In this document: in pieces, positions 51,260-64,000 of the stretch | How positions within the stretch are numbered: the first letter of the stretch is position 1 | Layout of the letters: the number at the start of each line of letters is the position of its first letter | Position numbers and translations under genes: made by a program | The notes under the pieces: model-generated | Databases searched by the model: none | Told to the model about the DNA's origin: nothing | Seen by the model: only the letters and a program-made list of their open reading frames with translations | From: Nautilus pompilius | Lineage: Eukaryota > Mollusca > Cephalopoda > Nautilida > Nautilidae | DNA length: 64,000 bases | Direction: 5' to 3' | Assembly: GCA_018389105.1 (NCBI GenBank) | Contig: JACATO010002188.1 | Span: forward strand, 310,001-374,000

Positions 51260-54200
51260 ATGGCTTCAGAAATGAGTCAGGAAACAGCACAGTTGTTGTT
51301 CAGAGACGGAGCCCTGCTTGTGTTTCTGGATGTACCTGAAGGAACAGAGTTTGGGATTGATTATAACATTTGGCAGGTTGGACCGATGTTCCAGGGAGTT
51401 AAGATGATTCCACCAGGAATTCATTTTGTGTATTATAGGTAAGTTTTGATTCTTTACCTAGCCGAAGAAAAAAATTGTAAGGCTGGTTTTTTTATAAATA
51501 CATTTCTTATCTCAACAGCATAGAAAAGTAAGCTCACTATAAAATATTAACAATAAATGTATTATTTTAAAATGATTTGGAAAAATGTGCAATCTTACTT
51601 TCATTATTGTTTGTCTGTGTTTCCACATTGGTGGTGGTGAGACAAAGAAGGTCCACCAAAATCAGAATGGAGCATTCAGAAGAAAAACAGCAGAGAAGCA
51701 GTCTGCGTGGCTCTGGAATCCAGCACATTGCTAAGTTTACCCAGTGCTGTGAAAGTCTAACTGACCCAGCGGTCTACAAGTGGTTGGTAAAAAATTCAGT
51801 GGTTAACAGGCTGTGGGTGTGAGACAAACTTGCGCCAGTAAAAATATCAGTAGGTTCATTTAACTGCACTCTAAGAATAGGACTCATCTTAGTGATGGTG
51901 GCAGCAAAAACCACCAAAACTTTATTTCTATAAATAACACATCGCCGACATCTTTCTTTGGGTTTGTTTGAATTTTTGCAGGTGTCTCTCATTAGTTAAT
52001 TACCTAACTACAACATGAGTTCATGTAGAACAGGAGGAGTAAGAGAATGTTGTGCATTAATTTACACATGCAGACCTTTTTTTTGTTTTTGCTATTTATT
52101 ATTCCTTCCTTCCTTTTTTTTTTTCTTCACAAAAGTGCTGTAAGCAAAAGGGGTCAGAGTGCGCCAAGAATGGGATTTTTTCATGATTTCAAACGAAAGG
52201 AGATTTTGGTCAAGACCTGGGACAGATATAATGAGGGTGAGTCATTCAGAGGAAATGCTGCAATGAAATGTCATGACATTACATCACAAATATGGTCCAT
52301 TCTCCCCCTCCTTCAAAAATGGAGGAAACAAGCAAACCAACCCGATTAGAGCTGGGCTGCATCAGACATTACTGAGTTTTACGCTTAGTAAGGTTGTAAA
52401 ACATTTGCACTTCAATAAATGTAGCTCGGTTCAAAGATGTGCAGGTCAGTAACCCTTTCATGGACTGTTGGCTTTAATATTTTAAGACACTCGCTGTTCT
52501 GAAGATAAGCAAATAATAAGGTAAATTAAAGCTAATTCCCACCCTGAGGGTTTTCACTCATGATGATTGCTAATGCACACTCATAGACTCTTTTATGATA
52601 AATCCTCTAGGCCTGCAGCATCAACTCTGCCTATCTTTTAAGGTTAGTGGCTTATCTTAGTTTTTGGAGCTGCTGCTTTCTCCAGCATCACTTGTATGTA
52701 CTGCAGACCTGCCATTTATGAACAAAACACAGAGCACGCAACTCAGGAAATTTTATTGTTTGTCATAAAGTCACAAAGATTGGGTTGGAAAAGTTGATAT
52801 CAGTCAGGAAGAGGCACCTTACCATTTTCATATGAGCTGGTCATGTTATAGAACAATTATTACTTATTTTTAGCAGCAGTGATTAATTTTACATCGGTGA
52901 AAGACCCAGAGTGGCTGATAGAAAGTCTTTGATCTCCAGGCTACATTAGCCTGGTTCAGTTAACTGCGTGAGAGAGTTTTAAATACTCTTATCAGCACTT
53001 TCTTTTTTAAGTTTGCAATTTAAATTATGTATGAATGTTTTTGTAGATATAAAATGTGAAACAGTCACTGATGAGGATTTGGAACACTTCCGACTGAACA
53101 AAGAGCAGCTGGACAGATACTTGGGAGCTTACCCCTATGAAAAGTGTGTTAATAGGGTTTTTTTATAATCACTTTCATCATGGCCAGCATCTGCTGTAGC
53201 TATTTATAATTTGCTTTCAATGCTGAAATTCTTTCTTAATGAGCAGCTTTTACTCTGCAAGAGGTAGTAAACCTTCCAGTGTGAAATTATAAAGGGTTCA
53301 GTGTAGGTCAAATCCTCTCACATCGTGACCTAACCACTAATTGCCCCAGATGTCACGCCGTGCAGTACAGTTTCTTGCGCAAGCAGGATGCACACAAAAT
53401 TTGTTATGGTGTTGGCTCTACATGTTTGAAAATATTAAAAGTTTAAACAATTGCAATTTTTTTGAAATCAAGTTATTTGGGTAGTTGAATAGCTGAGTGT
53501 ACCAGCCTGCTGGGGACCAACTTAGTTTGGCAAACCCCTCATAACCTGGTTCCCTCTTGTACCACTCCATTGGCATGCCCCGTCTCAGCTAAACAGAGGA
53601 ACTCAATTTCCTACTGAAAAGGGAAAGTACCAGGATGGCAGTGCTTTTTACTCGTAACCATGACAGTGTGCAACATCATCTGATGCATCTGCAGTTGTAA
53701 ATAATGATGATCAGGGAAGTTTTTAGTTAAAAAAAAAAAGAGACTTAATTTACTTCATAACAGATTTCAGCATTCCTTTAATTATTCAGTTTTATTCATA
53801 CTTTTTGTAATATTAAAACAGTTATAATAAAAAGTTGTTGGAGAATTTTAATGGAAATGGAAGAAATCTTTTTTTTCCCCCCAAATGATATCAAAGAGGG
53901 ATGCAAGAAAAGGTACTTATTTAGGAACAGTTATTTAACCCGCCCCCTTTTCTTTCAGTCTCATTGGAGATGTTGGAGCATCTAAATTTCAGGCATACCC
54001 TGGTACTCTCAAACGGAAAGTGCCATGCCATTCGATCCACCAGTGCGTGTCTTGAAAAAGAATGAACTCTACTTGCACATTCTATCTTTTCACGATAAAA
54101 ACTTAACTCTATTCTTCGCCTATTGTGCTGAAAATTATTTCTGTAGATTCATTTGTCGAAGTTGGAGATATACATATATATATATATACCTACTAACAGC

Positions 54201-55919
54201 CTTAATTGCAGACTGACCAATGAAATATGCTACGATGTTAGGAAACATAATTCGTTTTGTGCTCATTTCCATGTATGACAATGACAGCATTAAACTGTTG
54301 GAACTTTGATCTTGTCAAAATAAGCCTCTGGCTGGGATAATTTTGTAGGTCACCACGAAAGATTATTTTCGTGTCGTTATCCGTCAGTAATTATTCCTGT
54401 GTAAATAGAATCATTGTCAACACTGCGTAGGGTTTTCAAAAACCAGCTGTAACTTGGGAAGGCCACTGTCAAAGGTGCCAGGTTGAAAACAGATTCTTTC
54501 TGCTAGATGAATGGTTATACATTTTAAATCGACAAATAATCAGTATTCACAATAACTGTGGTGAATTACCCGTTTTCGCCTCCATTCAAAATAACATTAC
54601 TACTACTTCAGTTATCCTGTAATGTATTGTCTAAGGGAGAAACAGTATCTTTAACTTTCATAACCTTGTATTAGAACATTAAGCTGCATTTAAAAAGTAT
54701 ACATTTCAGTTAAGAAACTTGCAAAATTTTATTTATTCTCCTCTCTCTCTCCTGATGGAGGACCTATCCCTGTGCCCATAAATTCATTTTTTTTTGTTTT
54801 GTTCAGACATGTGTCAGAAACCCTGCTGAGGCTGGCTCATAAAGTCTGGAATCCTTTTGAAAACAAATCTGTATTAAAACCCCCTCTGACTTTGATTTAA
54901 TTAATCAACAGAGATAAATCGTAACTGCCAAGTAGTTTCCATAACTCTGTCGCCCGAACCAAAGTAATTTTTTGACTTAAGGGATAAGCTAAGGTCTCTA
55001 GATGATGGGCAGTGTGTCATTTCAGTCTGCAACTTTATAAGAATTAATTAATTTCCAGCACAAATTCCTCCTTTTTTGTCAAGAACACTTAGTCAGCTTT
55101 AATTCTCTACTTTCTTTCAGCTATAAAAAGTGGGTATCGCTGACCAACCACATGACCAGTAGCCTGACAGACAGGCTGCAGCCTCAATGCGGTAGAATCT
55201 CAGCAGTGGCACAGTTCATCTCAGAGGGCAGTGACAGTCAGTCTCGGCGATGTGCATCAGAAGAAATTCCTGTCAATGACACCCCATGCACCTCGATGGA
55301 GGAAGCCCTGTTACGACTTCCTAAAATGAAGCACAAGCCTGGAACAGTTATCCGGTTCAGTCAATTTCCAAAACACAATTATCCAGTAGGATCCAGCCCA
55401 GCAGAAATAACTGAGCACAGCATGGACTCTAGTTTTACTCTAACATCCATGTTGTCTACATGCTATCAGGGGGAGCAGAATGAAATTCTTGGAGAGCTTC
55501 AGTTTACCTTTGTGTGCTTTCTCATTGGTCAGGTGTATGATGCATTTGAACAGTGGAAGAAACTTGTCCATCTCTTGTGCTCATCAGCATCAGCACTGGT
55601 CACCCACAGGGATTTGTTTGTGCAGTTTATCAGCATGCTTCATTTCCAACTGAAAGAAATTCCAGAGGATTTCTTTGTCGACATTGTCTCCCAGGTCAAC
55701 TTCCTGACCATCACTCTCCAGGAGTTCTTTGCCAACTTAGAAGGTAGTGAAGTGGATGACAAGCTGCGGCGCCGTGGGCTGAAGTTCAGAGATCATCTGA
55801 CGCATAAGTTCCACTGGGATTTTACATCAGAGCCCGATGACTACGCTCCAGTTGTCGTGGACATCTGTGAATATAACCAACAGAAGGAAGCTGCTGAGGT
55901 TAAAACCGTGACTGACTGA
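51260..55919 (+). CDS. AAR2: AAR2 splicing factor (U5 snRNP/Prp8 assembly factor), four coding exons
   Basis: Exons 51260-51438, 52136-52236, 53047-53143 and 55121-55919 join in frame with GT-AG introns to give 391 residues (human AAR2 is 384). Residues 1-60 carry the family block [20 protein letters not shown] and [12 protein letters not shown]. The second exon has PRMGFFHDF. The third ends in LGAYPYE, which joins to KKWVSLTN. The long last exon carries the helical C-terminal domain with [42 protein letters not shown] and the end motif [13 protein letters not shown]. Known role: AAR2 binds Prp8 during cytoplasmic U5 snRNP maturation and is displaced by Brr2 in the nucleus. I chose the ATG at 51260 because it lies 20 nt after a 3' splice site and matches the family start; the 5' UTR is therefore spliced. 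It is tail to tail with TBC1D23. Confidence 0.95.
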
Positions 55920-55988
55920 AGACCACACAAACACACACACACACACAGGTGCCAGCAGTGAATCAGTACAGCATTAAGACTAGTGTAC

Positions 55989-55994
55989 AATAAA
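55989..55994 (+). terminator. Poly(A) signal of AAR2
   Basis: AATAAA lies 70 nt after the AAR2 stop codon, giving a short 3' UTR that includes a (CA)n run. Confidence 0.65.
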
Positions 55995-56019
55995 ACTTAC
56001 ATTTTTCAGCATAGTTTTA

Positions 56020-58895
56020 TTCAAACCAACCAACCCTCCCCTACAGACTGATTCTTGTAATTCAGGGTAAAGGAAACATCCCAGATTAGTTAGAATGATT
56101 TTATCTTTACTACATAAGGACTTCTATAAGCAGAATTGCCTTATGGGCTACATTTAAGGGACAGTAGTTTTCTCTGGCTCCAAGTATGGAAGAATGCAGG
56201 TAATTGCTGTCCTCTCCCTCCCACCAGGGAAGACATGGCCAGTAATTTATTCCACCTAAAAAAATGTTTGTCAGAACATTTGTGATTATGACCCATATAA
56301 TTATAAGTAACTGGAGAGAGACAAAAAGAAAAAAAATTGCCAGTTTTTCTTCCTGGTTACATCTATTTTTCCATAACTGAGGATATCTAATTAAGAGCTA
56401 AATTTATGTAGCACATTTGTAGTCTGTATCAGCATTAATAATATGCTGCATTGTTATTTAAAAGTTAGGAAAATTACTAAGCCCACCCAAAATTTAGTTT
56501 GTTCCTTGATCTGTTGGATACTATAATTTTATTCAAAGTACGCCCTTAATACTTTCTATGCTGAGTAGTCCCCCCCCCTTCCTAGTATTGGATCTGATCA
56601 GCATATTCGTACATTCATTACGAAAATGTGACTATCTTGATCTTCTGACTCCCACAGGGTAATAATCTAAATGTTGTGACTTATTCTCAATGAGCTGTAG
56701 GACAAAAAACTCCATGCAAGTTATCACCATCACCGTTATCTTAGTAAATTACAATGGAAGTTTCTACTCTCTGCTAAACCACCTCAATACCTAATGATTT
56801 TTAGATTCTGGCCAGCAAATTTAAAAATCAGTCAAGACTCGTTTATTATTGCATTCAAAGGTGGCTAATGTCAATAATACTGGATATAGTACAAGCATAG
56901 TTTTCTGAAACGTCCGTGTTGTTTTAGTTTTCAGGGTTTCCTCTGTCGTAGAATTTGAATTACTGAACTACAGATTTTTTCACTACAAAAACAAGTCACT
57001 GTAATGTAGCCTGCATGTGAACAGATTCCATGAATTAAAAAAAGGGTACATTTTGTTTAAATTCATGCAGTGCTAGCTTTGTATATAGCAGCAGCATTGT
57101 AACCTCAGTCCCTTCCCCCTCACACACAAGACCAATCTGTTAGCACTGTGATAAGTAATTTATTTATACACATCCACATCTTAGTTGAGTTTACAACTCA
57201 AACACTCTCTGCTATGTTACTGACATTAACTGAACACAAAAGACCTATTTGCGCATCCACTCAGGTATGCACCGGATCATATGGTTGGAAAACACACCAT
57301 CACATCCTGCTCCATTCAGATATAGTAAATCTTATGTTAACATTCCCTTAAGTTTTATCAATATTCTGTTTTGGACAAACTTTTTTTTTTCAATATATAG
57401 TATTAAATATCAATAAAAAATAAACAGCATTATTATACAAGCATGGATCTCATTGGACATGGATCACAGATGTTGAGGGAAGAGTCGGTTTCGAGTGACC
57501 AAAACATTACTGGGAATCACAAAAATCCAGGTAACATTCCACACCTAGGACTGATTTTGTACACTGCTGACAGGCTCAAAGCAGCAAGTTTTATATTTCA
57601 TCCATTTGGATCCAGGGTTGAAATCACCATAGAAACTTAATTACCATACAGGAGAAAAGTATACCTTGGCACATCCTTAATAGTATTAATCAAATTGTAG
57701 AATGTTAATGAACAACACAACAGCAGCAGCTTGGTCAAAGACCAAGAAATCAGTCTTTCACAACAGATGCCAAGAATGGAACCAAAAGCAGCTACAGTGC
57801 CAGAGCAAATCAAAGAGGGCAAAGGAAGCTGTTATCTCGCAGTTGTATACAAAAAATAATGCAATCAGTGGGACCATTCTGACTGTCAGTAACAACGGAG
57901 ACCATCTAGTTATCATTTTGTGAATAAGTTACACAGTGCGACCAACCACACCAAACCAGATGTTACTTTAGAACTATAGAAATTAGATTTAAATCTATGA
58001 AAATGTCATGCACCATGCATGCATGTATACACACACACATATATATATTGCATATCCATTCTATCCAACACACACAAGTTATAGTGATGTGCCATCACTA
58101 GTTTAGCACTTGTTTTCGTATTAACCAAAATCTTCAGTCAGGAAGAAAACAAAAACGGTTCCGACCTGACAACATAAGTAAACTAGCAAATGTCCATTAC
58201 TAACCGTTACAAATTTCACATTCCAAAATATTAAAATAAATTTAGCTACAAAAAAAGTAAAAAAAAAAAAAAAAAACAACATTAAACAAATTTAATTACC
58301 ATAAATATTACAATTTTTGTTTTTTTGTTCTAACTCTTCTCTTTGGGCTCCTGTCTATCTTGCAGATTCTTTGTGAAGTCAAATGCATGCCGCCAGTTTT
58401 GTATTTCTGTAGACTGTACGAATCCATTACCACCCAGCAGTGGCAGATATCACATTTCATATGCAAACAGCTATCACAAGCTTACAATCCACCAATGCAG
58501 TCACTGGTGTAAGTTACCCCTCTGTTACCTCAGTATCACAGAAATCTATCGTGCACCATTCATTGGCCACGATTTTCTCTGCATGCACATGCAAATCTCG
58601 CATTTTCAATAATTAATTTCAGCGACAGAAATGTTAAATTATGGTTAAGTACCAGGCACAAGTAGTTCTACGTACGCTGCTGTCACTGAGAACGAACGAG
58701 TCCATGGGATGTAACTAATCCTATGGCAAGGGGTCAAAGTTCCAACACTGACCGTATTGTAATGCATAGCCCGATCAGCCGCTTCTGAGAAAGCTACACC
58801 GAGGAAGTCCCGCTGCTCGTACTTTTTTTTAGTTGCAGAAGTAAAGAATCGATGTCAAGATGAATGAAAGTGCGAAAACCTGATCCAAGTTCTCT
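56020..58895. other. Tail-to-tail interval between AAR2 and TBC1D23
   Basis: No gene is recognised. The right part is presumably the TBC1D23 3' UTR on the minus strand. A minus-strand AATAAA at 57164-57159 could end a UTR of about 1.7 kb. Microsatellite runs (CA/TA) lie near 58030-58050 and an A-run near 58258-58277. Confidence 0.35.
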
Positions 58896-63335
<4,440 letters not shown>

Positions 63336-64000
63336 CTTTTAAGTCATTTACTCCACAAAACAGTTACATTTCTCTCATCTTCTACATCTTTTTTTGTTTA
63401 GAATATCTCGAACCACCCCCCAACACTCGAGAGTAGATTAGATACAAAACAAAGAAAAGTTTGAACATTTATTTAAAGAATTGAAGCCACAAGTTTCAAA
63501 CTTTTGGACCTACATTTTTAAAAAATCTTCTTGATGAAAACTGAAATAACAAAAACTCTTGAAAATATCCTTAGAGAAATATAGATTTGATAAATAGTTT
63601 CTGGCACCAATCCTAGCTCGAGTGGAGACAATTAAAATACATACGCCACCTGTTCCTAAACAATCACCTGAGTCCAATTAGGCTTTAAAGAAATGATTAA
63701 AAACTTTTCTGAAGACAAAGTAAAAGGTACAGTGAGATCTTGATTTAGAGATCACGACATCTAAATGCAAACCTGAAGACTGTTAAGTCTGGATAGAGCA
63801 TCTAAAACAAAAAAAAGCTTTCTTAGTTTAAAAAAAGGAATATAGTTTTATATTTCAATTTATGAAATGTGCAGAATTTAAAGACATTGAAGCTAATACG
63901 AGAGAAGTTAATGCACACTGTGCTGAAAGTGTGTGGGTCTTCTGATAACTTTAATTTTAATAAATCGCTTAACCAATTAGTTTATGATGTAGAAGGTACG

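Noticed and set aside
55553-55747. Second frame inside the last AAR2 exon
   Set aside because: It overlaps the clearly conserved AAR2 frame and is a shadow of it.

Overview
The window is animal nuclear DNA: AT-rich, with split genes (coding exons mostly 44-250 bp, GT-AG introns), many microsatellites and old DNA transposons. Protein sequences and transposon types fit a lophotrochozoan, most likely a mollusc. This is inference from protein character, since no species can be named from the sequence alone. No prokaryotic, organellar or intact viral material was seen.

Four protein-coding genes were rebuilt exon by exon, and every junction listed keeps the reading frame. (1) Minus strand, 10960 to 1431: an orphan nuclear receptor of 401 residues in six coding exons. 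Its DNA-binding domain has an RXR-type P-box (CEGCKG), while its C-terminal extension and ligand-binding domain look most like ERR/NR3. (2) Plus strand, 16225 to 45125: a complete SID-1/SIDT-family RNA-transport membrane protein of 815 residues in 23 coding exons, with the putative zinc-site residues retained. (3) Plus strand, 51260 to 55919: a complete AAR2 of 391 residues in four coding exons, the Prp8/U5 snRNP assembly factor. (4) Minus strand, about 63335 to 58896 and running off the right edge: the 3' half of TBC1D23, a Golgi-endosome tethering adaptor.

Layout: genes 1 and 2 are head to head across a GC/CpG-richer interval that holds a striking 80/82-bp minisatellite (12 near-identical units plus a diverged thirteenth, 14581-15606). 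Genes 3 and 4 are tail to tail. Introns and flanks carry fossil DNA transposons: two non-autonomous Tigger/pogo-like elements with clear terminal inverted repeats and TA target sites (23134-23772 and 38309-39830), several Tc1-like remnants, a mariner remnant, a tRNA-derived SINE, and an interspersed repeat present in two diverged copies. The four genes are not an obvious pathway; they are ordinary neighbours with separate roles (transcription, RNA import and lysosomal RNA handling, spliceosome assembly, vesicle capture).

I did not find a clearly new biological system. The most unusual items are the minisatellite between the divergent genes, the mosaic nuclear receptor, a possible alternative terminal exon in the SIDT gene, and the paired Tigger derivatives that keep only parts of the transposase.
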